DNA of 64,000 bases from Zygnema cylindricum. Its lineage: Eukaryota > Streptophyta > Zygnematophyceae > Zygnematales > Zygnemataceae. A model generated the notes under the pieces. That model had not been told where the DNA came from. It saw only the letters and a program-made list of their open reading frames with translations, and did not search any database. Made by a program: the position numbers and the translations under genes. The DNA lies in NCBI GenBank assembly GCA_037447655.1, contig JBBHKE010000827.1, positions 155,316 to 219,315 of the forward strand, given 5' to 3'. Every line of letters begins with the position of its first letter. Positions within the stretch are counted from its first letter, which is position 1. Of this stretch, positions 24,441-35,130 are shown piece by piece.

Positions 24441-26620
24441 GACTTAAATTGAAACGAAACCCCTTTAGACTAAACTGAACTACTGTAGGTTTTGTACGGA
24501 AATATTAAAACCCACCAAACGAACGAAATTTTGCTGTCAATGTAAGAATGTTGTTTCGTAGATAACATGGCTCGATTTCGTCGCGCGTGACGATGCGCAT
24601 TTTTTTTCATTTAATTTCAATTGATATTTTTACGCCGGTCCGTTTTATTATAGTGTACAAAGTTTATTTCGTTTCGTGCGTTTTAATATTTCCGTACAAG
24701 ACTTATAGTACTATACTTTAGTTTAAAGGGGTTTCGTTTCACTTTGCGTCTAAATTCAATGTAACGCTTATACGATTTAATTTCAATTTTGCGGCTATGT
24801 GCTCTCACCGTGGAGCTCACGTGATTGTCTACAACACTTTTATTTACATGTGGTTTCCGCAGTTTTGTTACCGTAAACGTTCGCCGGATGTGTGAATTGC
24901 TAATTTTATTATGACGGTCGACGTCCTCAAGCGCGGCAGAATTTTAAGCGGTTGAAACAATATTTTAAAGTCAAAGTTGTCCAACCGATTGACCATCAAA
25001 ATTGTAACTCAACGGTACTTTATTTGTACCAATATGTACTTCAAATGTACAATTTTTGATAAAGTGACGTGACTGTGCGCAACCAAAACAGTCACTGTCA
25101 TGATCAATTCCCTTTTTAATATACGATATTAACTTACGTGGAACCACTAGATTTCAAGCACGTGGATTACAGACCTTTTAGATAGAACAACGTTCAAAAT
25201 GTAGCATTCTGTAATGTTGGCCGTACAATTGCAGAATGTCCTAATGGAACTTCACCCTAATTTAGTAAATGACGTTAAACTATATTTAAATTATACAAGT
25301 ATTATATGTTGTTTGAATAATGTACACTAGCCATCACTATTTGGGTTTATCATTTTAAGTCGAGCGGCTGTTTTTTGCCTCAACATCATAAAAAAGTTTT
25401 AATAACGCTATTTAGTTAAGAGGCTCACAATGAGCCACGTGACAAAACATGATATAGTGTAGATTGATTATAACAAAGTGTTAACGCTAATAATTTACTA
25501 ATTCTAACAATGATGGGGGGCACCGGACAAAAAAAAAAAACAATCGGAAAATAGTATCTTATCTATAAAATTGACAATAAAAGAACAATGCGAGAAAGGA
25601 AGATGAAAAAAACACAAAGAGGCCTTGCAAATGTTGACGTAAAAAGCCATATATGTGGATATAATCTCAGAAAAAATATAAAAATATTAGTAATGTGCTC
25701 CCTTCCTTTGCTGCTTGGTTTCACAAATCTTAAAAACAACAATTTTTGGACTCCTAAAAAATTAAATTAGTATTGAGTGTTAATGAACAAAGTTTTGTCT
25801 ACAAATGCCTTTCAGATCAATGACAACAAAAGCATATTACTTAATAAATAAGTTAAAGAATTTATGTTTTTTTCGACATTTTGTGTATTACTTTCGATTC
25901 ACAACTTAAATATCTATTTTTGTGCTTTTGGAAGAAAGAATATTGCAGTCTTGAAGGTAACAATGATTTCTTAACCCTAAAAACATGAAACATTACATAT
26001 CGAAATAATAAAAACAACCCTAAACCAAAATATCGGAGCAAAATCATCGTTTTTTGCCCTTATTCGGTTCAAAAATATTTCATAAAGAAAAGATAGTTAC
26101 CAAAAATCTTACGACGACAACGACTATCAAGACAAGAAAGGTCAATGGCTGTCAATTATGATAAGATGCAATAATCGCAGACGTACATCATTTATTTGAC
26201 TGAAGGAAAGTTTTGTCTTATCTACAAGTAAGGTCAAATTTGATGATCATTGCTCCTATTTTTATCTAAGCCTCTCACTCAAGTGAACACCCAAAACTTA
26301 TTTATGACAGTCAAAATTATCTTACGACAAAAAGGAAAAAAACTTCAGATTTTCACAATACACAACTTGAGACTCTCTTTCTCTTTCTCTCTTTCACTTT
26401 TCCTCTTTTTCTCTTTTTCTTTTTTTCTCTTTTAGCTTTGCCTGTTAAAACCTATAATGCGCTAATTAACCTAAATCGAGAGCAGACAAAAAAGTACCGT
26501 AATTTCACACTATTTTCAATTGAAATAATACTAATTTTGCCGCCAAGCTTCTTTAAGAAGTCTTTTATTCGCAAATCACTATTTGCATTAACCACATTAT
26601 AGCAAAACCCCAAACTGATG
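24441..26620. other. Intergenic AT-rich DNA
   Basis: No gene is recognised. Segments near 24440-24760 contain inverted-repeat-like copies of ccccttta...aaagggg with cgaaacgaa tracts, possibly another TIR element. The frame at 25588-25770 has no features. Confidence 0.35.
26384..26434. repeat. CT-rich microsatellite
   Basis: ctctttctctttctctcttt-type run of about 50 bp. Confidence 0.8.
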
Positions 26621-26634
26621 ATTTATAATATTTC

Positions 26635-26720
26635 CCTCCGTTCCATTCTGTTAGTTCCATTCCGTTCCATTCCACCCTGTTCCGCTCCGTTCCGTTCTGT
26701 TCCGTTCTGTTCCGTTTCAC
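26635..26720. repeat. Degenerate GTTCC/GTTCT pentamer array
   Basis: Tandem pentamers gttcc, gttct and attcc over about 80 bp just downstream of the gene that ends at 26907. They have no coding meaning. Confidence 0.8.
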
Positions 26721-26844
26721 TGCAGAAACTAACAATCCTGACTATGCAAACATATGTACCATTAAGGCACTTGAGAAAGTACAAAAAACCTCTCAAAAAC
26801 CTGTGACCTTTCCACAACTTTCCTTCTGTTTTTCTCTTTAAACA

Positions 26845-26945
26845 CAATGGCCCTGTTTTTCCAGCCATATTCTTTCCCTCTTTTTTCTTCCTTCGTTTTC
26901 AAAACGTTATGGTCTTGTTTTTTCAGCCATTTTCTTTTCCTCTTG
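26845..26945. repeat. Local tandem duplication over the 3' end of the Ser-rich gene
   Basis: Segments from about 26848 (atggccctgtttttccagcc) and about 26909 (atggtcttgttttttcagcc) are copies about 61 bp apart. The second contains the stop codon and last coding bases of the gene, the first is 3' flank. Confidence 0.6.
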
Positions 26946-29900
26946 TTGTAAAAACCGGGCGTAATGAGCGTCGGTATATTGGTGCTCGCAGCCCATAAAT
27001 TGCATTCCTCGGAAAACTGGATCCCGTTCAAATTCTCGTGTTCTATCCAAATCCAGACTGCAAAGTCAACAAAAGGTAAAAAGGACAAAATGTAAACATA
27101 AGAGGACAAAATGTGAACATAAGAGGACAAAGAGTCAACATAAGAGGACAAAATGTCAACGTAAGAGGACAACATAAGAGGACGAAGAGTCAACATAAGA
27201 GGGCAAAATGTCAACATAAGAGGACATAATGTCAACATAAGAGGGCATAATGTCAACATAAGAGGACAAAGAGTCAACATTGGGAGAAGAAGTCAAAATC
27301 AGGGCAAAAAAGTGAACTCAAGAGGACAAAAAGGCAACATTAGTGCAAAAAACTAACACCAGGACAAAAAAAGTCAACATAAAAAGGCAAAAAGTCAATC
27401 AGAGAAAGTCAGCACGAGAGAAAGTCAGCATTAGGAGAGAAGGTCAACTCGAGGAGGACAACAAAGACAAAAACTCGATGACACGAGGAGGAGAAGTCAA
27501 CATAGAAAAAAACAAAAGGGATAAAAGAAGCAGCGAAAGGAGGAGGAAAGGGGAATGACGAGAAAGTAATGAAAGAAAACACGAGACAGAAAAAAGCTAC
27601 AGGGAAAAAAAAGAGGTAAATGGTGGTAGGCAAAGAGACAAAATGAGAGAAGAAGGAAAGCAACAAAAAACAAAAAACTGGAAGAGAAGGAAAGAGAGGA
27701 CAAAACGAGAGACGGCAGAAGATAAAGAAGAAAGAGAAAACAAAAAGATCAACAAAACATAGGATAGAATAGCGATAGGAGAAGCGAAAGACAACAAAAG
27801 GAGAAGACACGGAAAGTTTGAACAGAAACAGAAAAGAAACAAAAACAAAAAAGAAACAACAGTAGAGGGAAAGGCAAGCACCTGCTAGGGTTTCGCAAAA
27901 GGACAACAGAGAAAGCTTGAAACAAAACAAAACAAAAAAGAAACAAACAAAAACGGAAAATGAACGTAAAAACAGAAAAAACAACAATATTAGAGGAAAA
28001 GACAGTTACCTGCTAGGGCTTCGCAGAAGAACATCGCCATCGAGGGGAAAAACATCAGAATCTTCTCCATGCCTCAGAAAACTATCCTTTCGAAAATCGC
28101 CATTTCCTGTATTGCCGAAACCTTCATTCGCCTCTTCTTCCATTTCCCAACTTCTCTCTGCAAAAGTTTCTTTAACCTGTACTCTGTTATCCACTGCCCC
28201 CTCTTTCAAAAACATTTCAGATAAGTTTCTTTTCACTTCAAGAGTCTTTAGTGGAGAAGAGGTTACAGAACCTCCCTTCTTTTTTTCCGAAGATTCCTCG
28301 AATCTTCCACTTTCCCCAACTCCTCCTGAAAGAGAGAGAGATCTCCTACTAGACCTTCTAACTCCATCATGTTGAGATGACTTTTCTCTAAGTGAGTTAT
28401 TTCTCCTCCCTTCTTCCCACCCAGAGAGAGAATAAGTGGAAGCTCCAATTGGTTTCATGGAAAGCGGGGAGGAAGTAAGAGAGGAGGCGAGAGAGAGAGG
28501 AGGAGAGGATCTGGGCTTTTTAATATGACTGGCTGGTTTCATAGGAACTGGACTACTGATATCCACAGGTGGAGAAACTTTAAACTCGAGGGAAAAAGAC
28601 GAAGATTCGTCATTTTGTTCCAGGGGCGACGTTGAGTGCGTGACAGATGTCTCTTTCTCGTTGGTTCTCGAGCGAGGAGATTTAAATTCGAGCGAAAATG
28701 ATGCAGATTCTTTGTCCTGTTCTGAGGAAGGTGTTGACTGAGTGACAGCTGTCTCTTTCTCGTTCGTTACTGAAGGAGGAGCTTCGAGAGGGGGATCTGA
28801 GAGCCCAAGCGACCTGCAAATAAAGAGATAATACAAATTAAAAAAAAGAAGGGAATCAATGAAAAATAGGTTAAAAAAAACAAAGGTCAAGATGGAGTAA
28901 AAACAAAAATGGAGTAAAACGAAGTAAGTTGGAGATTCAGACAGGAAGGAAGCAATACGACAAAAAGCTTTTTGGACAATTACAAGCTTCCATCTCCTCT
29001 CTCCCACGTTTCCTCTCTTTCCACTCATCCACTTCACTGCCCTTAACTATCTCCCTCTTTAACCCCTCTCTCTTTTCCCCCTCTCCCCCCCCCTCTCCCC
29101 TCCCTCCCTCCCTCTCTATCTCCCCTCCCCCTCTATCTCCCCTCCCGCTCTCTCCCTCTCTCCCTCTCTCTTTCGTTAGAATTGCACTCTAATGCTGTAA
29201 ATGGTTTATATTTATTTTTTTATATTTTGTTTTGATACTAAAAAAAAATTCCTTCTCAGAAAGAAAGTAGCTCCTATCCTTCCTCATTCAAATTTTCATA
29301 ATTTTTTTCACAAAAAAAACATTTAGATTATTTAGGGAAACGGAGTCCAAAAACAATTTTAAGGAAGTTTTTTGCAGGATATTGACTCTAAGTACAGTTG
29401 TACGGATTCTATTCTGGCATCCCTTCCCCTCCCCACTCCCCCTCCAAAAAAAAATGCTATCGACAAAAAAATACCAGATCTGATTATGTACGGACAAAAC
29501 CCTAAAATAACCTCCGGATTTTCTAAGGGAACAATATCCAAAGAGTATAATTAAAAAGAAAAAGTACAAAAAAATTGTACCTTACGACAGATTGTCGGCG
29601 GGTACGACTGCCAGTCGCCGCTAAACCCATTTGTAATGCCTGTCAAAGAAAAAAAAAAGGGAACAAATAATATTAAAAGAAAAAGGTGAAAAGAAAGAAA
29701 TAATAAATCAAATCTTATTTCATCTTCGCTACATCTGGTATTGAAAACAGCAAATATTTCTCCTCTCCAAAAACCTATCCATTTTTATAAAAAATGCCTT
29801 TAAAAGACATTCCCTAAAATATTAATTAATACAATTTTGGAACCCTAACAGATTAAATATCCAAATGGCTATTTACCGAATGCTATTTACCCATATTGTG

Positions 29901-30286
29901 ACACCCGAGTAATTGTACCCCAATAGCAGTAATCGATGTAGAAGAGAGGGCGCACAAATAGTTTTAAACGAGTAAAAACGGAGTAAAAACGGGATAAATG
30001 GAGTAAAAACGGGATAAAACGGAGTATAAACGGGGTTAAAACCTACCCTAGTTGCAGGGCTAACACTGCTGGGAGAGGCCTGTAAAGCAGCCAATGCGGA
30101 ATCGTCTCCCATTTGTCGTTTTGCGCGCCTGGAGGGAGAAAATGGATCCTCTCTCCCTCTCTTCGACCGCGGAACTTTAAAAGAAGGAGAGCCGAAAACT
30201 TCTTTATTTAGGGTTTCATTTTTTCCCTCTTCATTTGACTCAGCATTGCGTCTTTGCCTCGTGTTAGGAGCTTGTCGAACATCCAT
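26907..30286 (-). CDS. Unrecognised Ser-rich, probably nuclear disordered protein (417 aa, 4 exons)
   Basis: Exons in transcript order: 30286-30047 (240 bp, ATG at 30286), 29639-29581 (59 bp), 28813-28010 (804 bp), 27057-26907 (151 bp, stop TAA 26909-26907). All introns have GT..AG borders and the phases (0, 2, 2) match, giving 1,254 bp of open frame. The family is not recognised. Exon 1 has basic clusters KVPRSKRGRED and SRRAKRQMG, plausible nuclear signals. Exon 3 is Ser/Glu-rich and contains two copies of a roughly 34-residue unit (TNEKETAVTQSTPSSEQ.. and TNEKETSVTHSTSPLEQ.., each ending SFSLEFK), followed by SP/KP-rich sequence with many possible phosphorylation sites. The last exon is more ordered in appearance (FERDPVFRGMQFMGCEHQY) and may hold the conserved part; it is not in the longest frame of that region and was found only by phase. 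It could be a cell-cycle or chromatin regulator, but nothing here proves that. Confidence 0.65.
27083..27400. repeat. Minisatellite with about 21 bp unit in the last intron of the Ser-rich gene
   Basis: Repeats of aacataagaggacaaaatgtc, with agagtc and cataatgtc variants, run from about 27083 to 27290 and decay to about 27400. Its reverse-strand reading gives the artificial LCPLMLT peptide repeat. Confidence 0.9.
27845..28025. repeat. Tandem duplication of an exon/donor border
   Basis: The segment cctgctagggtttcgcaaaa at about 27874 duplicates cctgctagggcttcgcagaa at about 28009, the end of the 804 bp exon with its donor site, about 134 bp apart. In the outer copy the donor reads GTGCTT rather than GTAACT. 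Confidence 0.65.
29070..29172. repeat. CT/CCT-rich low-complexity stretch
   Basis: ctctccc-type run of about 100 bp in intron 2 of the Ser-rich gene. Confidence 0.85.
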
Positions 30287-30339
30287 GACTTTCCTTGACT
30301 TTCCTTGACTTCCCTATCCTTTTAGAAAATATTAGGGTT

Positions 30340-30390
30340 TAGAGAGTAGAAGAGAGAGAGAGGAGAGAGGAAGGAGGAGAGAGAAGGGAG
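30340..30390. repeat. AG-rich stretch upstream of the Ser-rich gene
   Basis: agagag/gaggag run 55-105 bp upstream of the ATG. On the transcribed strand it is a CT-rich leader, as is common in plant 5' UTRs. Confidence 0.6.
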
Positions 30391-31178
30391 GAAAATCCGG
30401 TGGAAAATTTGGCGTCCAACGGTATGCTACATGTGGTCATCGGTAAAAGGGAAAATGGAGAAATGACAGATGTAATTATGTAAAAGAAGAAAAAAAGCGC
30501 GGGAAAATGGCGAAAATGGACCGTCTTCCCGCCAAAAAAGTAGGAGCGGTTTTTGGCCTTCGCCTAGGGTTACGATGCTACAGTGCGAATAGTCCCGTTG
30601 AACAGTAATCATTTCCATGTGCGGCAGTTCTGTGAAATTTTAGCCGTTGAACAGGGTTCAATAAAAATCCAGCATGGTCGGCTCCTTGATTTAGGGAGAA
30701 TCTTTTGTCCGTCCGATGCGTGGAATTTGGTGTACTGAAGAGATTCGACCAATAAAAGATTTTGAGTCTTTCGATTTTATGCTGTCATTTACCTTGGAGA
30801 GTTACAGATTTCTAGTATTTCCATAATTTAGGGATCCAATAAGGGATTTTCTTTCTGTACCCTCACTAATTTCGTTGCTAAAAATGCTGCCGTTGCAACT
30901 GCAAGCGCACTTTGTGACCGTTAAATTTGTCCACGTCATCACTAGATTTAGTGCCACGTAGGTAATAAAGATTCTTCTGACACACCGCCGACACATCAAG
31001 TGCCAGCCGTAAAAAGGTTCAGTTGCATAGCCACGTGTCAGAAAAGTGGCTCTTTGTAGTCGTGAGCGCGTAAATTTAGACAACACGTACGAACTGCTTG
31101 TTCGCTGTCACGCGAATGTTACATAGTTATTAAAAGTTACATACTTTGATTAATGCTCTGTTACCAAACCCTAATATC

Positions 31179-31542
31179 TGGTGCTGTGTATCGGGTAAAT
31201 CTCCTTTTGGGATAAGCCCAATGTCGATATTTTCAGTTATCGACCGGTGTGGAGGGACGATATATCGCTCCGGACCAGCAACAAATTATCTCCGATATAT
31301 CGGTTGTAGGTGCTTTTGAAAACGATTTCACAATTCATTCCGTACCACTGTATGGAACTGCAAATCTGCAATACTGCATTACGGATAAGCACGAGCAAGT
31401 TTGAAGGTATCGTAATATTATCGGAAACTCATCATGGTATATCGATAATTGATTGCGATAATTTCCTAACCGATATATCGAACATTAGGTAGGTCAAAAA
31501 AAGGTACACATTGGTTATCGGTAATACCGATACACAACATTA
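31179..31542 (+). mobile_element. hAT-like MITE with 8 bp target duplication
   Basis: Flanked by CTAATATC at 31171-31178 and 31543-31550. Imperfect inverted ends TGGTGCTGTGTATCGG / CCGATACACAACATTA. The interior is dense in cgatatatcg-type palindromes, like the hAT-like element at 36495. 364 bp, no transposase. Confidence 0.88.
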
Positions 31543-31716
31543 CTAATATCACCAGCAAAGCAACGTAAGTACGGACCAAGGTTGGATACAGCTTTAGTTT
31601 ATTGTGCTTTTCTCTTTTCTCGGGTTTACAATGTCTACAAAACCGGCCCTTGTATCTTAGAAACGCCATTTTTCTTAAGAAATCTGCTCCCTCGTCCCTT
31701 TCATGTGTGTTAAAAG

Positions 31717-31942
31717 GTGTTGTGTATTGGCAAGAAACTTCTATCCGTATAGATATACGGAATAACAATTATCGCCGATGCTTATCGGTACCGGTATTAT
31801 CGTGATAAAAAACCGATATAATTGGTTTTTTATCGCGACAACACCGGTACCGATATATTGTGCCAATATATCGACTATCGGTAAGCCAGAAAAAGGGACA
31901 TATCGATTATCGACAAAACTCTACCAATACACAACACTAGTA
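31717..31942 (+). mobile_element. Probable second hAT-like MITE, imperfect borders
   Basis: Left GGTGTTGTGTATTGG (31717) and right CCAATACACAACACTA are inverted repeats, with an interior rich in tatcgg/ccgata. No clean target duplication was found, so the boundaries are approximate. Confidence 0.55.
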
Positions 31943-32479
31943 ACTATTAAAACACAAGTCATTCCCAGAGCAAGTTATGTGTACGAGTTTCTGAATTAGG
32001 TCATGTTTCTTTACATTTTAACATTTTTCTGCTGTAATTTTTGTTTCTTGTCTGAATGAACAACATAATAATATTTTTTTGTATCTTCTCCCCTTGGTCA
32101 CACAGTTTAATAAAAATCCACACACATTTGGGTCATGTGATGTAACCTTTCTTATTGTTGCTTACGCGCCGAGCGAGGTGAGTAATTTCAAACAATGTCT
32201 TGAAAATTATACGATCTCCCTCTTTTTAAATTATGTCTTGAAAAGCACTGATTTCTTTATAACCTTCTCTCGACTTGCCTCCGATTTTCTGCATTCTTGA
32301 CGTTTGATACTTGACGTCTCCAAGTGTATAAATCCCCTTCCACTCTACTCGAAATCTTCGTTTCTCTTCGTTTGTTTCTTCGCTTTTCCTTCTTTTGGTT
32401 TTCATTTCAAACCAAGTGCTCCTAATATCTTATAGACAAATAAAATAACTTTTCATTCTAATCCTTACAGCGATCTCTA

Positions 32480-33301
32480 TTGGACGCGTCTCGTTCTCTT
32501 CCTCCCCATTCCCTTGTGGATGTGCCGATTTTCTCGACCCTTGTTACAAAATCTGTTGAGCGTGTCCAGGAATCGATTTCCGACCGGGTTGTCGCCACCA
32601 TTAAATCCGAGCTTCTCACGGCGCTTCCCTCCGATTCTTCTCGTGCCCGTCTTCTCTCTTGTGGTGGACCTGGTTCTGGGTCTTGGCTTTTTGCCACACC
32701 TATTTTGTCCACTCTCCGATTCTCACCAGCTCAGTTCACCACTGCCCTTCGGTTTCGCCTCGGCCTCCCCCATCCTCCTTTACTTGGCTCTCTTGTTTGT
32801 GCATGTGGTCGTGTCTTGGGGCCCGATGGTGTCCATTTGCTTCGTTGCTCCCATGGGGGAGATTTGATCCAGGCGCACGACACTATTCGAGACACCGTTG
32901 CCACTATTGCTTCAGAAGGGGGCTTTTATGTGCGTCGAGAGGTTTCTCATATTATTCCCTCGCGTCGGATCGATGTTGTTTTGCTTGATGGTGCCCGTCG
33001 CATTTTCGGTGATATTGTTCTGGCGAACCCTACTTCAGCTACAGTTGTTGGTCAGGCGGCTCGACATCTTGGGGTGGCAGCTCGTGATGCTGCTAAGGCG
33101 AAGGAGCGTGATTATGCCCACCGGGACCCTATGGATGACTTTATCCCGATGGCGGTCGAGATCTTTGGTTGTTTGGGTGTTGCACTGGACGAGTTTCTCC
33201 GTACTTGTGCTCGACGTGCTTTCGAGCGTCGAGGACCTGGGAGCCCTCCTCCTTCGGTCCTTACTTCTTTTTACCGTCAACGCTTATCTGTGGCTCTATA
33301 A
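32480..33301 (+). pseudogene. 3' end of a non-LTR retrotransposon ORF (zinc knuckle plus endonuclease-like domain)
   Basis: A 273-residue frame that represents only the C-terminal part of a non-LTR retrotransposon polyprotein; the reverse transcriptase is missing, as expected of a 5'-truncated insertion. About residues 105-125 hold a Cys/His knuckle (CACGRVLGPDGVHLLRC, spacing C-x-C-x9-H-x3-C). This is followed by a restriction-like endonuclease pattern RRIDVVL...FGDIVLANP (about 165-190) and the conserved tail AKERDYAHRDPMDDFIPMAV. This knuckle-then-nuclease order is what I know from R2-like and related LINE C-termini. Codons are C/G-richer than the surroundings. The stop is at 33299-33301, followed by a 3' tail with a ttgggg repeat (33437-33460). 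Upstream frames are broken, so it is most likely dead. Confidence 0.75.
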
Positions 33302-33620
33302 CGAGTGCAGGCTTCTATTCTCCTCCGATCGACTGTTGCGGTTATGGATCGTCGCCGTGCTCCGGAACTCCCTCAACGTGCTCCCCCGGGCTGGGGGGAC
33401 TTACGGAGTTGTTTTTCGTAGATATTTAATTGAGTTAGGGTTGGGGTTGGGGTTGGGGTTTGTATTTTTGTTTTTGTGAGTTGCCGTGCTTTTCATTTTG
33501 AGTTAGGGTGCTTTTATTTTCCTTGTTGTTGCTTCCTTTTTTAGGGTGTGTTCTTGTCGCTCTTTTTGTTTTTTATTGTTGTTTTTCAGTGTTGGTCATG
33601 CCACCCCTTTTGTACCCCCA
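33302..33620 (+). other. 3' UTR-like tail of the non-LTR retrotransposon
   Basis: It includes a short gttgggg tandem (33437-33460) and a T-rich stretch to about 33585. The true 3' end was not located. Confidence 0.4.
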
Positions 33621-34210
33621 GACCCAGATGGTTTACCATCGTGCTTTTTAATTTATCCTGCAAGGTCCACTTAGTAAGAAACATAGAAAGAAAAGTGCGG
33701 TTAACAATCTGAGTACAAGAAAGGAATAAAATTGCAAAATGAAAGTAAAAAGTGTCACACAACTTCAAACAACAACAAACCAAGAAACCTGTGAAAATCA
33801 AATGACAAACAAAAGGACAAAAAGGAAAGAAAAGACAAAGAAGCAGTGGAAAAGTTGAATCGTCATATTTCCACTATTCCATAGAAAAAACTAAACGAGC
33901 AAAGTCGATTTTGTAAACTCAGTCTCAAATGAAAGAATCCACAGGGACATAAAAGCAAGGGTAAGAATTAAAATAAGTAAAAATTAGCGCAAACAACATG
34001 AGATAACACCCATGGTTTCTAAATAAATAGCACACACTAATCCTGACATTATACCTAAAACATTTCCCTCATCCTTAACATTTCTCGCTTTTATACACCA
34101 AGACCTCTATAAAGCTAGCATAACAACTGCCTGAAAGATTCGCCAAAAAACACATTAAGACAGTAACTTCCTAAACTTACATCATCATTTTACCAAATTA
34201 AGCTGAGACT

Positions 34211-34427
34211 TTATGTTACGACTTTAACAGCTTGAGCTGATGCTGAAAGGTTAGAAAGGACGTTAAAGTCAAAACCTTCTTCGGGAGTATCTCCGATGCA
34301 GTCAAAGACAGCATCTGCGGCTGAAAAATCTTCGTCCCCGGTGTACCCACTTTTAGTGATGACACAGGTCATTCCCGCCGCTTTGGCCGCAGTCAAACCG
34401 ATGTGAGAATCCTCCACCACGGCACAC
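34211..34427 (-). CDS. CBBY: CBBY-like HAD-family sugar-bisphosphate phosphatase, terminal exon only
   Basis: The exon starts after a TTACAG acceptor (34428-34433) in phase 2 and ends at TAA 34213-34211, encoding about 72 residues. It begins CAVVEDSHIGLTAAKAAGM, the HAD motif with its acidic pair, followed by TCVITKSGYTGDEDF and DAVFDCIGDTPEEGFD. These features match the C-terminus of the plant chloroplast CBBY protein, which removes xylulose-1,5-bisphosphate, an inhibitor of Rubisco. The catalytic DxDxT and the cap domain belong to upstream exons, which should lie at higher coordinates. I could not find them: 34440-34960 is a degenerate repeat, then comes the duplicated 2.42 kb block and transposons. 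So either a very long intron follows or this is a detached last exon. Confidence 0.8.
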
Positions 34428-34439
34428 CTGTAACAAAAA

Positions 34440-34970
34440 AAATTCACATTAACGTTTTCAACATATTAACATAACTGTTTTCAGCATATTAACAGTATAG
34501 TTTTCAACATAATTATATAAGTTTCAACATATTAACATAAAAGTTTTCAACATATTAACATTATCATTATCAACATATTAAATTAAAAGTTTTTACCAAA
34601 TTAAGATTATAGTTTTCAAACATATTAACATTACCGTTTTCAGCATAACATTGCATATTTCAGCATATTAACAAAATAGTGTTAAATAATTTCCACGCAA
34701 TTGTAGTTTTCAACATAGTAACATTATAGTTTTCAACCTATTAACAGTATAATCTTCAGTATATTTCAATTACATGTTAACATTGTCATTCTTTAGGGTA
34801 CTTACGTTCTAGTTTTCACCATGTTATGAGTTAGTTTTCAACAATTTAACTTTATAATTTTCAGCCTATTAACATAATAATTATCAACATATGAACAGAC
34901 AAACTTTCAACATATTAACATTACGGTTTACTACATTTCAACATTACAATTCTCAACATATTCTGAGAGA
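34440..34970. repeat. Degenerate tandem repeat ttttcaacatattaaca
   Basis: Many variants of a roughly 24-28 bp unit centred on ttcaacatattaacatta. It lies directly upstream (in transcript sense) of the CBBY exon, so it is probably intronic. AT-rich and non-coding. Confidence 0.8.
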
Positions 34971-35130
34971 AGGGAGATGAAAGGGTACAACAGATAAAGA
35001 GAGGAGGGAAGTATAAATATTATGGATTTCAAACTCTGAGAGGCGAGAGAGTGGATGTTGACAAAAATCAAGAAGAGATGGTGCAATAAATATCAACAAA
35101 TTCTGAGAGGGAGGAGGAAGGAGGGAGGGA

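Noticed and set aside
26762-27280. 172-codon minus-strand ORF with LCPLMLT repeats
   Set aside because: It reads through the 21 bp minisatellite and then the coding exon 27057-26907 in the wrong frame. The phase-consistent frame of that exon is a different one.
27409-27987. 192-codon Phe/Leu-rich minus-strand ORF as a membrane protein
   Set aside because: It lies in an A/G-rich intron; the hydrophobic composition follows from the T-rich complement.
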